This document shows positions 55,348-64,000 of a stretch of DNA of 64,000 bases, piece after piece. The stretch is from Synechococcales cyanobacterium C42_A2020_086 (GTDB taxonomy: Bacteria; Cyanobacteriota; Cyanobacteriia; Elainellales; Elainellaceae). A model generated the notes under the pieces. That model had not been told where the DNA came from. It saw only the letters and a program-made list of their open reading frames with translations, and did not search any database. Made by a program: the position numbers and the translations under genes. The DNA lies in the NCBI GenBank assembly GCA_015272325.1, contig JACYLU010000015.1, positions 124,001 to 188,000 of the forward strand. Reading direction: 5' to 3'. Numbering within the stretch: position 1 is the first letter of the stretch; the number at the start of each line of letters is the position of its first letter.

Positions 55348-56835
55348 ATGACCTATACAGAAGACAAGCCCGCGCCCGAACTCGATAAAAAGGCGATCAT
55401 CCAGGAGGTTCTGGAGGCGTACCCCGACAAAGCCCGCAAGAAGCGGGAAAAGCATCTCAACGTTTACGAAGAAGGAAAATCTGACTGCGGCGTCAAGTCG
55501 AACATCAAGTCCGTGCCTGGCGTCATGACCACCCGGGGCTGTGCCTATGCTGGGGCAAAAGGGGTGGTTTGGGGTCCGGTAAAAGACATGATCCACCTCA
55601 GCCATGGTCCGGTGGGCTGCGGCTACTATTCCTGGTCCGGTCGCCGCAACTATTACATTGGCACCACCGGCATCGACACCTTTGGCACGATGCAATTCAC
55701 CTCCGATTTCCAGGAGCGCGACATTGTGTTTGGCGGTGACAAAAAGCTAGCCAAACTGCTGACGGAGATGAACGAGCTATTCCCCTTGGTCAAAGGCGTC
55801 ACGATTGAATCGGAATGCCCCATTGGTTTGATTGGAGATGACATTGAAGCCGTCGCCAAGAAGTCAGCTAAGGAAATCGGCAAGCCCGTGATTCCGGTAC
55901 GCTGCGAAGGCTTCCGGGGGGTCTCCCAATCTCTAGGACACCACATCGCCAACGACACCGTGCGGGACTGGGCGCTGCCGGTGGCTGACAAACTGCGCAA
56001 AGAAGGAAAACTGACCAACAATGAACCCACTCCCTATGATGTGGCGGTGATTGGTGACTACAACATTGGTGGAGATGCCTGGTCATCCCGGATTCTGCTG
56101 GAAGAAATGGGATTGCGCGTCGTCACGCAATTCTCGGGAGATGGTACCTGGAATGAAGTGCTGAACACCACCACAGTGAAGCTGAACCTAATCCACTGCT
56201 ATCGGTCGATGAACTACATCTGCCGCCACATGGAAGAAGCCTACGGGATTCCCTGGCTAGAGTTCAACTTCTTCGGTCCGACCCACATTGCCGAATCGCT
56301 GCGCAAAATTGCCGACCGCTTTGATGACAAAATCCGCGAAGGGGCCGAGCGGGTGATTGCCAAGTACCAAGCTCAGAGCGACGCGGTAATCGCCAAATAT
56401 CGTCCTCGGTTGGAAGGCAAGACGGTGATGCTAATGGTGGGCGGTTTGCGTCCTCGCCACGTAATTCCCGCCTTCCGCGATCTCGGCATGACGGTTGTGG
56501 GCACCGGCTACGAATTCGGTCACGGCGACGACTACAAGCGCACCACCGAATATGTCGATGATGGCACCGTAATTTACGACGATGTCTCCGGGTTTGAATT
56601 CGAGGAGTTTGCTCGCAAGCTCAAGCCCGACCTGATTGCAGCCGGCATCAAAGAAAAGTACGTCTTCCAGAAAATGGCGCTGCCGTTCCGCCAGATGCAC
56701 TCCTGGGACTACTCCGGACCGTACCACGGCTACGACGGCTTTGCCATCTTTGCTCGCGATATGGATCTGGCCTTGAACAGCCCCACCTGGGGATTGATCA
56801 AAGCGCCGTGGAAACAAACCGAAGCCACTGTCTAG
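55348..56835 (+). CDS. nifD: Nitrogenase MoFe protein alpha chain
   Basis: A 495-aa catalytic subunit. P-cluster cysteines: [10 protein letters not shown] (first), [21 protein letters not shown] and [10 protein letters not shown]. FeMo-co ligands: [11 protein letters not shown] (Cys) and [16 protein letters not shown] (His). [17 protein letters not shown] is intact. No 11-kb excision element interrupts it, in contrast to many heterocystous Anabaena. It starts 84 bp after nifH. Confidence 0.98.
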   Translation: MTYTEDKPAPELDKKAIIQEVLEAYPDKARKKREKHLNVYEEGKSDCGVKSNIKSVPGVMTTRGCAYAGAKGVVWGPVKDMIHLSHGPVGCGYYSWSGRRNYYIGTTGIDTFGTMQFTSDFQERDIVFGGDKKLAKLLTEMNELFPLVKGVTIESECPIGLIGDDIEAVAKKSAKEIGKPVIPVRCEGFRGVSQSLGHHIANDTVRDWALPVADKLRKEGKLTNNEPTPYDVAVIGDYNIGGDAWSSRILLEEMGLRVVTQFSGDGTWNEVLNTTTVKLNLIHCYRSMNYICRHMEEAYGIPWLEFNFFGPTHIAESLRKIADRFDDKIREGAERVIAKYQAQSDAVIAKYRPRLEGKTVMLMVGGLRPRHVIPAFRDLGMTVVGTGYEFGHGDDYKRTTEYVDDGTVIYDDVSGFEFEEFARKLKPDLIAAGIKEKYVFQKMALPFRQMHSWDYSGPYHGYDGFAIFARDMDLALNSPTWGLIKAPWKQTEATV

Positions 56836-56878
56836 AGCACCCTCTAGCAGACTATCTAGCAAACCGTCTAGCCCGATT
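56831..56878. repeat. TCTAG-headed 12-bp repeat at the end of nifD, 4 copies
   Basis: TCTAG recurs every 12 bp at 56831, 56843, 56855 and 56867 (tctagagcaccc, tctagcagacta, tctagcaaaccg, tctagcccgatt). The first copy includes the nifD stop codon. It is in the nifD-nifK spacer. Confidence 0.75.
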
Positions 56879-56935
56879 GGGGGCGGTGCCGATCCGCTCC
56901 CCCTCCCTCCCATCCACCCACACCGGAGAACCGTC

Positions 56936-58471
56936 ATGGCTCAGAATGTAGATCAGATCAAAGACCACGTTGAACTATTTCACCAGCCCGAATATCAGGA
57001 ACTCTTCCAGGCGAAGAAAGAATTTGAGGACGCCCACCCAGCAGATGAAGTCGCCCGCATTGCCGAATGGACGAAAAGCTGGGATTACCGCGAGAAGAAC
57101 TTTGCCCGGGAGGCCCTGACCGTCAACCCCGCCAAAGCCTGCCAGCCGCTAGGCGCGATCTTTGCTGCTGCTGGATTTGAAGGCACCTTGCCCTTTGTCC
57201 ATGGTTCCCAAGGCTGCGTTGCCTACTTCCGCACCCACCTGACCCGCCACTTCAAAGAACCCTTCTCGGCCGTGTCCTCCTCAATGACCGAAGATGCTGC
57301 CGTGTTTGGCGGACTGCAAAACATGATTGATGGCTTGGCCAACGCCTATGCGCTGTATAAGCCGAAAATGATCGCCATGTGCACCACCTGCATGGCTGAG
57401 GTGATTGGAGACGACCTGCAAGCCTTTATCAAAACCTCAAGGGATAAAGGTTCAATCCCCGAGGATTTTCCAGTTCCCTATGCCCATACTCCTAGCTTCG
57501 TCGGTTCCCACATCACCGGCTACGACAATATGCTAAAGGGCATCCTACTCAATCTCACCGAAGGCAAAAAGCAGGCAACAACCAACGGCAAACTCAACTT
57601 CATTCCCGGGTTTGACACCTACACCGGCAACCCCCGCGAGCTGAAGCGCATCCTGTCGCTGTTTGGCATCGATCACACGATTCTAGCCGACAACTCAACG
57701 GCGCTCGATTCTCCCAACGAAGGTGAGTTTGTCATGTATCAGGGCAACACCACCCTAGAAGAAGCGGCCGATTCAATCAACGCCGAAGCCACCTTTGCCT
57801 TCCAAGCTCACTCCACCGTTAAGACGCGGGAATACATCGAGCAAGAGTGGGGTCAGAAAACTGCCGTTTACCGTCCTGTAGGCATTCGCGGCACCGACGA
57901 GCTGATTCAGGCCTTGTCCGAATTCAGCGGTAAACCGATTCCTCGTGAGCTAGAAATCGAGCGCGGACGGGCCCTAGACGCCATGACCGACTCCCAAGCC
58001 TGGATCCACGGTAAGCGGGTAGCCCTCTATGGCGATCCGGATCTCGTGTATGGCTTGGTCAGCTTCTTGCTGGAGTTAGGGGCAGAACCCACCCACATTG
58101 TGGTTACCAACAGCAACGAAGTCTTTGAAGCCGAGCTGCAAGCATTGCTCGATTCCAGTCAGTATGGCAAGGGCGCCACGATCTGGGGCGGCAAAGACCT
58201 GTGGCACCTGCGCTCGCTGATGTTCACCGAACCCGTAGACCTGCTGATCGGCAACTCCTACGGCAAGTACCTCTGGCGCGACACCCACACCCCCCTCGTG
58301 CGAATTGGTTATCCAATCTTTGATCGCCACCATCTCCACCGCTATAACACCTGGGGCTACACGGGCGTTCTGAATCTGCTCAACTGGATTATCAACACGA
58401 TTCTAGATGAGCTGGATCGCAGCACAATCATCCCCGCCAAAACGGATATCTCCTACGACTTGATTCGGTAG
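56936..58471 (+). CDS. nifK: Nitrogenase MoFe protein beta chain
   Basis: A 511-aa beta subunit that shares the P-cluster with NifD. Cysteines: [26 protein letters not shown] and [12 protein letters not shown]. The C-terminal region includes [28 protein letters not shown] precedes the ATG at 56936. It is 100 bp after nifD with the 12-bp repeats between. A 10-bp hairpin follows. Confidence 0.98.
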   Translation: MAQNVDQIKDHVELFHQPEYQELFQAKKEFEDAHPADEVARIAEWTKSWDYREKNFAREALTVNPAKACQPLGAIFAAAGFEGTLPFVHGSQGCVAYFRTHLTRHFKEPFSAVSSSMTEDAAVFGGLQNMIDGLANAYALYKPKMIAMCTTCMAEVIGDDLQAFIKTSRDKGSIPEDFPVPYAHTPSFVGSHITGYDNMLKGILLNLTEGKKQATTNGKLNFIPGFDTYTGNPRELKRILSLFGIDHTILADNSTALDSPNEGEFVMYQGNTTLEEAADSINAEATFAFQAHSTVKTREYIEQEWGQKTAVYRPVGIRGTDELIQALSEFSGKPIPRELEIERGRALDAMTDSQAWIHGKRVALYGDPDLVYGLVSFLLELGAEPTHIVVTNSNEVFEAELQALLDSSQYGKGATIWGGKDLWHLRSLMFTEPVDLLIGNSYGKYLWRDTHTPLVRIGYPIFDRHHLHRYNTWGYTGVLNLLNWIINTILDELDRSTIIPAKTDISYDLIR

Positions 58472-58478
58472 ACCCAAC

Positions 58479-58510
58479 TGCCCTCACCTTCGGGTCCGGG
58501 GGTGGGGGCA
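58479..58510 (+). other. Hairpin downstream of nifK
   Basis: TGCCCTCACC (58479-58488) pairs with GGTGGGGGCA (58501-58510) with one G-U, around a 12-nt loop, 8 bp after the nifK stop. No T-run follows, so it is more likely a 3'-end stabiliser or processing boundary between nifHDK and downstream genes than a full terminator. Confidence 0.6.
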
Positions 58511-58530
58511 ACCCCACAATCGTTTGACTA

Positions 58531-58560
58531 GTTTATTCTGTCGTTGTTTATTCTGTCGTT
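58531..58560. repeat. Perfect 15-bp tandem duplication
   Basis: gtttattctgtcgtt occurs twice back to back (58531-58545, 58546-58560), between the nifK hairpin and the next gene. Confidence 0.85.
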
Positions 58561-58590
58561 CACCCCTTTATCCTCACGTTCTATCGTTCT

Positions 58591-58902
58591 ATGTCTAGCT
58601 CTATTCCTTCTGCATCTTCATTAATTCCGAGGGGTCATCCCAGATGGGATTGGTTTGCCCTCCTGAGGCAATGGCTAAATGGTATTGAATTTCATCGCCC
58701 GTGGGTGGCTCGGTTGATCTGTCGGCTGATTCCCTGCAAATGTCCGTTTGAGCGCGATGTTACTATCCTGAACCGCACCTATCACATCCCGGCCCTGTGT
58801 CAGATCAATCCCCTCTACAACGAGGTTGTCAGCCTGCGGTTTCGCGCCCTTACCTATTTGGCCGATTGCTGTGGTGAAGATGTGACATCATTTGTTTGCT
58901 AA
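58591..58902 (+). CDS. Mo-dependent nitrogenase C-terminal-domain protein
   Basis: A 103-aa protein of the Mo-nitro_C family of cyanobacteria: [30 protein letters not shown], and [21 protein letters not shown]. Members occur in nif clusters and sometimes elsewhere; the role is not established. Four cysteines in the C-terminal half (CKC and CC pairs). It sits between nifK and nifEN, on the same strand. The start is the ATG at 58591; there is no clear Shine-Dalgarno. Confidence 0.87.
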   Translation: MSSSIPSASSLIPRGHPRWDWFALLRQWLNGIEFHRPWVARLICRLIPCKCPFERDVTILNRTYHIPALCQINPLYNEVVSLRFRALTYLADCCGEDVTSFVC

Positions 58903-58982
58903 GCAAGTCGCTTGCTTCACCAGCTTGCTCTCAGTCTTCCCTCAACCTGCCCGATCCTGTCCTTGACGCTGCACCCCCTGCC

Positions 58983-61742
58983 ATGAAACTCACCCAAGGC
59001 AAAATCAATGCTCTCCTGACGGAAACGGCCTGCGAACACAACCACCACAAGCACGGAGACAAGAAGAACAAAGCCTGCACCCAGCAAGCCCAACCTGGAG
59101 CGGCCCAAGGTGGCTGTGCCTTCGATGGTGCGATGATTGCTCTGGTGCCGATTACGGACGTAGCCCATCTGGTGCATGGTCCGATTGCTTGCGCCGGCAA
59201 CTCCTGGGGCAGTCGCGGCAGCCTCTCTTCGGGACCCTTGCTCTACAAAACCGGGTTCACGACTGATTTAACCGAGAACGACATTATTTTTGGTGGCGAG
59301 AAGCGCCTCTACAAATCAATTCTGGAGGTGCATCAGCGCTACAGCCCGGCGGCGATTTTTGTCTACTCCACCTGCGTCACGGCGCTGATCGGCGATGATC
59401 TGGATGCGGTGTGTCAGAAAGCGAGCGAGAAGATTGGCACGCCAGTGATTCCAGTGAATTCGCCCGGTTTTATCGGCAGCAAAAACCTAGGTAACCGCGT
59501 CGGTGGTGAGGCGCTGCTGGAGTATGTTGTGGGCACGGCAGAACCGGACTACACGACGCCCTACGACATTAATTTGATTGGCGAGTACAACATTGCCGGT
59601 GAGCTGTGGGGCGTCTTGCCGCTATTCGAGAAGCTCGGCATTCGTGTATTGGCGAAAATCACCGGCGATGCCCGCTACCGAGAAGTCTGCACTGCCCATC
59701 GGGCCAAGCTAAACGTGATGATCTGCTCGAAGGCGCTGATCAACATGGCGCGAACGATGGAGGAACGCTACGGAATCCCTTACATTGAAGAGTCCTTTTA
59801 TGGGATCGAGGATATTAATCGCTGTCTGCGCAATATTGCCTTGAAATTAGGCGATGCCGATCTACAGCAGCGCGTTGAAGCATTGATTGCAGATGAAACG
59901 GCGAATCTGGATCGGCAATTGGCTCCCTATCGGGCCAAGCTGAACGGCAAGCGCGTCGTCCTTTACACGGGCGGCGTCAAGAGCTGGTCGATAATTTCTG
60001 CCGCCAAGGATCTGGGCATGCAGGTGGTGGCGACTAGCACCAAGAAAAGCACCGAAGAAGACAAAGCCCGAATTCGAGAACTGCTAGGGCAAGACGGCAT
60101 CATGCTAGAGAAAGGCAATGCTCAGGAATTGCTGCGGGTCGTCGCCCAAACCAAAGCCGATATGCTGATTGCCGGCGGCCGCAACCAGTACACGGCGCTA
60201 AAGGCCCGAATTCCCTTCCTCGACATCAACCAAGAGCGGCACCATCCCTATGCCGGCTATGTGGGCATGGTGGAGATGGCGCGGGAGTTGGAGGAAGCGC
60301 TTTACAGCCCGATTTGGCGGCAGGTGCGGCAGGTGGCTCCCTGGGACGAACCGGAGATCGAGCCGCCGCCCGGTGCCATTCACCCCGTCGAGGAGCCTAT
60401 GAGCGACGCCGAGAATGATGCTCCGACAGAGCGGCCAACTGCCAAAATCATTACCTCTAAAAAAGCAGTAGCGGTGAATCCGCTGAAGCAGAGCCAGCCT
60501 CTCGGTGCTGCCCTGGCCTTCCTGGGATTAAAAGGCATGATGCCGCTGTTCCACGGCTCGCAAGGCTGCACTGCCTTTGCCAAGGTGATGCTGGTACGGC
60601 ACTTCCGGGAGGCAATTCCCCTCTCGACTACGGCTATGACGGAAGTCAGCACGATTCTGGGCGGCGAAGAGAATGTGGAGCAGGCAATCCTGACACTGAT
60701 GGAAAAATCCCAGCCGGAGATCATCGGTCTCTGCACCACCGGGCTGACAGAAACCCGCGGCGACGATATGGACGGCATCCTGCGCCAGATTCGCCAGCGC
60801 CACCCCGAACTGGATCACGTTCCGATTATCTTTGTTTCCACGCCCGACTACAAGGGTGCATTGCAAGACGGCTACGCGGCGGCGGTGGAAAGCATCGTCA
60901 AAGAACTGCCGCGACTGGAAGAAGCTAAGCCCGAGCAGATCACAGTGCTAGCAGGACCAAGCCTGTCGCCCGGCGATGTGCAGGAGCTGAAGGCAATCAT
61001 CCGCGCCTTTGATTTAACGCCGATCATTCTGCCGGATCTGTCGGTGTCGCTAGACGGACACCTCGATGACAGCTACAGCGCCATTACCGGCGGCGGCACC
61101 ACAGTAGCGGATTTACGCGATATCGGCCGCTCGGTCTACACGCTGGCAATCGGCGAGAGCATGCGCAGTGCTGCCGAGGTGCTAGAGCGGCGGTTTGGCA
61201 TTCCCTACGAAGTCTTTCCCAGCCTTACGGGGTTGGCAGCCACCGACGAGCTGCTGCAAGCCTTGGCCGATCTGAGCGGCGTTAGCGTGCCAGAAGCCTA
61301 CCGTTACCAGCGGCGACAGCTCCAAGATGCGATGCTGGATACCCACTTCTACTTTGGTCGTAAGCGGGTGGCGCTGGCACTGGAACCCGATTTGCTGCAC
61401 GCGGTCGCTCAGTGGCTGGTAACGATGGGAGCCGAACTCCATGCCGCCGTCACCACGACCCGCTCGCCGCTGCTGCACACCCTGCCGATCGAGAGCGTCA
61501 CCGTGGGCGATCTAGAAGACTTTGAACAGCTCGCTGCTGGAGCCGATTTGCTGATCACCAACTCTAATGGGGCCGCCATCGCCAAACGGCTGCATACTCC
61601 CCTCTATCGTCTGGGATTTCCAATATTCGATCGCCTGGGCAACGGGCAGCGCTGCACGATCGGCTATCGCGGCACAATGCAGCTACTCTTCGACATCGGC
61701 AATTTATTTTTGGAGACGGAAGCGACCACCCATGTGTCTTGA
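58983..61742 (+). CDS. nifEN: Fused NifE-NifN FeMo-co scaffold
   Basis: FeMo-co is assembled on the NifE2N2 scaffold; here both subunits are one 919-aa chain. NifE part (1-472): [59 protein letters not shown] and the [15 protein letters not shown] region. NifN part (473-919): [34 protein letters not shown] and [17 protein letters not shown]. The two are joined through an acidic Pro/Glu linker without a stop. The ATG at 60399 (residue 473, MSDAEND) is preceded by GAGGAG, so it looks like the ancestral nifN start with its ribosome binding site. A TTG at 58896 is in frame upstream but the family N-terminus starts at 58983. Confidence 0.95.
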   Translation: MKLTQGKINALLTETACEHNHHKHGDKKNKACTQQAQPGAAQGGCAFDGAMIALVPITDVAHLVHGPIACAGNSWGSRGSLSSGPLLYKTGFTTDLTENDIIFGGEKRLYKSILEVHQRYSPAAIFVYSTCVTALIGDDLDAVCQKASEKIGTPVIPVNSPGFIGSKNLGNRVGGEALLEYVVGTAEPDYTTPYDINLIGEYNIAGELWGVLPLFEKLGIRVLAKITGDARYREVCTAHRAKLNVMICSKALINMARTMEERYGIPYIEESFYGIEDINRCLRNIALKLGDADLQQRVEALIADETANLDRQLAPYRAKLNGKRVVLYTGGVKSWSIISAAKDLGMQVVATSTKKSTEEDKARIRELLGQDGIMLEKGNAQELLRVVAQTKADMLIAGGRNQYTALKARIPFLDINQERHHPYAGYVGMVEMARELEEALYSPIWRQVRQVAPWDEPEIEPPPGAIHPVEEPMSDAENDAPTERPTAKIITSKKAVAVNPLKQSQPLGAALAFLGLKGMMPLFHGSQGCTAFAKVMLVRHFREAIPLSTTAMTEVSTILGGEENVEQAILTLMEKSQPEIIGLCTTGLTETRGDDMDGILRQIRQRHPELDHVPIIFVSTPDYKGALQDGYAAAVESIVKELPRLEEAKPEQITVLAGPSLSPGDVQELKAIIRAFDLTPIILPDLSVSLDGHLDDSYSAITGGGTTVADLRDIGRSVYTLAIGESMRSAAEVLERRFGIPYEVFPSLTGLAATDELLQALADLSGVSVPEAYRYQRRQLQDAMLDTHFYFGRKRVALALEPDLLHAVAQWLVTMGAELHAAVTTTRSPLLHTLPIESVTVGDLEDFEQLAAGADLLITNSNGAAIAKRLHTPLYRLGFPIFDRLGNGQRCTIGYRGTMQLLFDIGNLFLETEATTHVS
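60390..60401 (+). promoter_or_regulatory. Internal ribosome binding site and ATG at the old nifN start
   Basis: GAGGAG at 60390-60395 is 3 nt before the in-frame ATG at 60399-60401. It could allow separate NifN to be made from the fused gene, in addition to the NifEN polypeptide. Confidence 0.5.
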
Positions 61743-61789
61743 GATGGACCCGGTCAACCTTAGGCTAACCTTCGCAAGGAGAACCCCCT

Positions 61790-62218
61790 ATGAAAATTGC
61801 ATTTGCCACGAATGATTTGGTGCATATCAATGCCCACTTCGGCTGGGCCAAGCAAATGGCTATCTACGAAGTCGCACCTGAAGGCTATGAATTTGTAGAG
61901 ACACTGGAATTCGGCGGCGACTTGAAGGAAGACGGTAACGAAGACAAGCTGGTGCCCAAGATTGAAGCTTTGAGCGGCTGCACCATTGTCTATGTCTCGG
62001 CGATTGGTGGCAGTGCCGCAGCCCGGTTGATTCGCCGCAACGTCACCCCGATCAAAGCGCAATCCGAAGATGCTGAAATTGACGATGTCTTGACTCGTTT
62101 GGTGCAAACCCTGAATGGCAGCCCTCCCCCTTGGCTGCGCAAGGCGCTGCAACAGCGTGTCAAGCCGCTCGATGATGATCTGGAAACTGAACTAGAACCT
62201 GAGGAAGCAACCGTATGA
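61790..62218 (+). CDS. nifX: NifX nitrogen fixation protein
   Basis: A 142-aa FeMo-co carrier/precursor-binding protein of the NifX/NifB-C-terminal family: MKIAFATNDLVHINAHFGWA and LVPKIEALSGCTIVYVSAIGGSAAARLIR. An acidic C-terminal tail is typical. CAAGGAGAA precedes the ATG at 61790. Its stop overlaps the DUF269 gene's start by 4 nt (ATGA), a sign of coupling. Confidence 0.95.
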   Translation: MKIAFATNDLVHINAHFGWAKQMAIYEVAPEGYEFVETLEFGGDLKEDGNEDKLVPKIEALSGCTIVYVSAIGGSAAARLIRRNVTPIKAQSEDAEIDDVLTRLVQTLNGSPPPWLRKALQQRVKPLDDDLETELEPEEATV

Positions 62219-62700
62219 GTATCACTGAAGTCAATGGACACGCCACTGAAGCTACTACCCTGGAAGTCAAAGATTCGCCATTTTTGCAGGCCTTGGTGCA
62301 GCAAATTCGTGTGAACGATCCCTATGGCACCTTTCGCAATTGGTCGGATGATTTGCTTCTGAAGCCATTTGTAGTTAGCCGTGCCAAGAAGCGGGAAATT
62401 TCAGTGGAGGGTGAAGTCGATCCGATCACCAAAGGACGGATTCTCGCTTTCTTCCGAGCCGTGGCGACCCGCATCGAGCAGGAAACGGGACAAATGTCGC
62501 AGGTGGTAGTGGATTTGAGCCACGAAGGATTTGGCTGGGCGCTGGTCTTTTCGGGACGGCTATTGCTCGTGAGCCGCACCCTGCGCGACGCCCAACGCTA
62601 CGGCTTCGATTCGCTAGAAAAACTGGCAGCCGAAGGCGAAAAACTGACCCAGTCCGGCGTGGACATGGCAACCCGCTATCCCGAGGTCTGCAAGCTCTAG
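62215..62700 (+). CDS. NifX-associated nitrogen fixation protein (DUF269)
   Basis: A 161-aa member of the DUF269 family, which follows nifX in most cyanobacteria and many other diazotrophs. Seen: SPFLQALVQQIRVNDPYGTF, GWALVFSGRLLLVSRTLRDA and VDMATRYPEVCKL. The role is thought to be accessory to FeMo-co synthesis but is not settled. It overlaps the nifX stop by 4 nt. Confidence 0.94.
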   Translation: MSITEVNGHATEATTLEVKDSPFLQALVQQIRVNDPYGTFRNWSDDLLLKPFVVSRAKKREISVEGEVDPITKGRILAFFRAVATRIEQETGQMSQVVVDLSHEGFGWALVFSGRLLLVSRTLRDAQRYGFDSLEKLAAEGEKLTQSGVDMATRYPEVCKL

Positions 62701-62728
62701 AACTCCTTTTCCCACCATTTCCTCAATC

Positions 62729-62965
62729 ATGCAATTCTGTATGCCGCAATCGACTTCCATACCCACCGACCCCGAGGCGCTGAAGGCTCAAATTAAACGG
62801 CTCAACAGCAAAGCGGGACAACTGAAGATGGATCTGCACGATCTGGCGGAAGGGCTGCCCACGGATTATGAACAGCTCATGGAGGTGGCAGGTCGCACCT
62901 ACGAGATCTTTCGCCAGATTGATCACCTGAAGCAACAGCTAACCCAGATGGAGCAAGGACAATGA
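62729..62965 (+). CDS. DUF683 (CCE_0567-like) helical protein
   Basis: A 78-aa protein of the DUF683 family of cyanobacterial nif clusters; a member from Cyanothece is known to be a small helical, metal-binding dimer. Seen: DPEALKAQIKRLNSKAGQLK and LAEGLPTDYEQLMEVAGRTY. Two in-frame ATGs exist (62729, 62741); the family starts nearer the second. Its stop overlaps the nifW start (ATGA). Confidence 0.9.
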   Translation: MQFCMPQSTSIPTDPEALKAQIKRLNSKAGQLKMDLHDLAEGLPTDYEQLMEVAGRTYEIFRQIDHLKQQLTQMEQGQ

Positions 62966-63273
62966 GCAAAACATTGGCAGAATTCAACCAGATCACAGAT
63001 GCAGAACAGTACTTTGAATTCTTTGATCTACCCTATGATCCGTCGCTGGTGAATATAAACCGCCTGCACATTTTGCAGAAATTCTCAAATCTCATTAAAA
63101 CTCTAGATACCAGCGGCATGAACGAAGCTGAGAAGCTACAGGAATACAAGTTTGCTCTCCAGCAAGCCTATGAGGTATTCCTGGTCTCGAATTCCCTAGA
63201 GCAGAAGCTGTTCAAAGTTTTCAACAAAAAGCCACAAAACGTGGTGCTGCTCTCGGAAATTGGTGGTGACTAG
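62962..63273 (+). CDS. nifW: NifW nitrogenase-stabilising protein
   Basis: A 103-aa protein that protects or helps assemble the MoFe protein. Seen: FNQITDAEQYFEFFDLPYDP and LNRLHILQKFSN. The order nifX-DUF269-DUF683-nifW-hesA is the common cyanobacterial one. Start ATG at 62962 overlaps the DUF683 stop. Confidence 0.95.
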   Translation: MSKTLAEFNQITDAEQYFEFFDLPYDPSLVNINRLHILQKFSNLIKTLDTSGMNEAEKLQEYKFALQQAYEVFLVSNSLEQKLFKVFNKKPQNVVLLSEIGGD

Positions 63274-63304
63274 GATCGATGAATCTGCTGTTGTGCTCAT
63301 TGCG

Positions 63305-64000
63305 ATGAGGAACGATGTCGTGTTGAATCTAACTCCGACTGAATTAGAGCGCTATCGCCGACAGATCATGCTGCCAGGATTTGGGGAAGATGCCCAGCGG
63401 CAGTTAAAAGCAACGACAGTGCTCGTCACAGGTGTGGGTGGATTAGGAGGCACTGCGGCCGTCTATCTGGCAGTGGCGGGCATTGGGCGCTTGATTCTGG
63501 TGCGTGGTGGAGATCTACGCCTCGATGACATGAATCGCCAGATCCTGATGACACACGATTGGGTGAATCGGCCGCGGGTGTTTAAAGCCAAGGAAACCCT
63601 AGAGCGAATCAATCCTGATGTCCAGATTGACGCTATCTGCGAATACATCACGCCCGACAACGTCGATCAGCTCGTGCAGTCGGCGGATCTCGCCCTCGAT
63701 TGCGCCCACAATTTCGACGAGCGCAACTGGCTGAACGCTGCCTGTGTACGCTGGCAGAAACCGATGATCGAAGCTGCCATGAACGACATGGAAGCCTACC
63801 TAACGACGATTGTCCCTGGTCAAACCCCCTGCCTGTCCTGCATCTTCCCCGAAAAACCTGACTGGGATCGGCGAGGCTTTGGTGTGTTGGGCGCGGTTTC
63901 GGGAACGCTGGCTTGTTTAACGGCATTAGAAGCCATCAAGCTAATCACGGGATTAGGACAGCCCCTACAGTCGCAGCTATTGACGATGAACTTCAACCAC
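63305..64000 (+). CDS. hesA: HesA/MoeB/ThiF-family protein (cut by window end)
   Basis: The first 232 residues of an E1-like adenylating protein, the frame running off the window. Seen: LERYRRQIMLPGFGEDAQRQ, nucleotide-binding VLVTGVGGLGGTAAVYLAV, MNRQI (catalytic Arg), and a zinc CxxC, PCLSCIFPE. hesA follows nifW in cyanobacterial nif operons and is thought to help load Mo or sulfur. The start is the ATG at 63305, 31 bp after nifW; a GTG at 63320 is also in frame. Confidence 0.93.
   Translation, partial: MRNDVVLNLTPTELERYRRQIMLPGFGEDAQRQLKATTVLVTGVGGLGGTAAVYLAVAGIGRLILVRGGDLRLDDMNRQILMTHDWVNRPRVFKAKETLERINPDVQIDAICEYITPDNVDQLVQSADLALDCAHNFDERNWLNAACVRWQKPMIEAAMNDMEAYLTTIVPGQTPCLSCIFPEKPDWDRRGFGVLGAVSGTLACLTALEAIKLITGLGQPLQSQLLTMNFNH

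Overview
The window is a stretch of a cyanobacterial chromosome. The lineage shows in its family content: DUF1825, HHL1-like and DUF2949 proteins, a geranylgeranyl-reductase-family enzyme, DevBCA-type exporters, an NADH-dehydrogenase/SelD fusion, an AAA-like/WD40 protein, and a cyanobacterial-style nif cluster. nifD and fdxN are uninterrupted. The divergent nifP/nifB layout resembles that of non-heterocystous filamentous diazotrophs such as Leptolyngbya, but the window alone does not fix the genus or prove that heterocysts are absent. I see no rRNA, tRNA, CRISPR array or insertion sequence.

Layout. (1) 0-23 kb is mostly housekeeping: pyrF, tyrS, a class A penicillin-binding protein, DUF1825, a two-gene signalling unit (AAA-like NTPase + GGDEF, then AAA-like NTPase + 14 WD40 repeats), the NDH/SelD fusion with an FKBP isomerase, pyrH-frr, a geranylgeranyl-reductase-family oxidoreductase, an HHL1-like protein, a 2OG-Fe(II) oxygenase, a cyclophilin, argJ, a spore-photoproduct-lyase-family radical SAM protein and an endonuclease III. 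(2) 23.7-29.3 kb is a sugar/glycan cassette: rfbF, an SDR epimerase/dehydratase and three related C-methyltransferase-family proteins. (3) 29.4-36 kb holds a histone-deacetylase-like amidohydrolase, a devB-devC-devC-devA export operon with two DevC permeases, and an AI-2E-type permease. (4) 36-44.6 kb is accessory: three unrecognised small genes in a row, a secreted protein with an L,D-transpeptidase-like ending, a giant two-domain alkaline-phosphatase-like RTX protein, and a methyltransferase. (5) 44.6-64 kb is the nif island.

The nif island consists of two divergent operons. Leftward: nifP, an 88-aa Cys-rich protein, DUF2949, a newly noticed 48-aa membrane protein, nifV, nifZ, nifT and a [2Fe-2S] protein. 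Rightward: nifB, fdxN, nifS, nifU, nifH, nifD, nifK, a Mo-nitrogenase C-terminal-domain protein, a fused nifEN, nifX, a DUF269 protein, a DUF683 protein, nifW and hesA (cut by the window end). Together they supply Fe-S assembly (NifU/S, NifP for cysteine), cofactor synthesis (NifB, NifEN, NifX, NifV), the structural enzyme (NifHDK) and accessory factors.

The most striking signal is in the nifP-nifB intergenic region. Read toward either gene, the DNA shows the same promoter plan over about 255 bp: three GAGTAC boxes spaced 71-73 and 114-116 bp, tandem ~22-bp repeats just after the middle box, and a CTGCTATAA -10-like element 68-70 bp after the last box. This is a strong candidate for the low-oxygen/nitrogen activator (CnfR-type) target. 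The other notable points are the nifEN fusion that keeps an internal Shine-Dalgarno and ATG at the old nifN start, the 48-aa ORF with a perfect ribosome binding site inside the nifP-nifV operon, hairpins after nifH and nifK, and many very short tandem duplications (mostly 10-15 bp) in the spacers.
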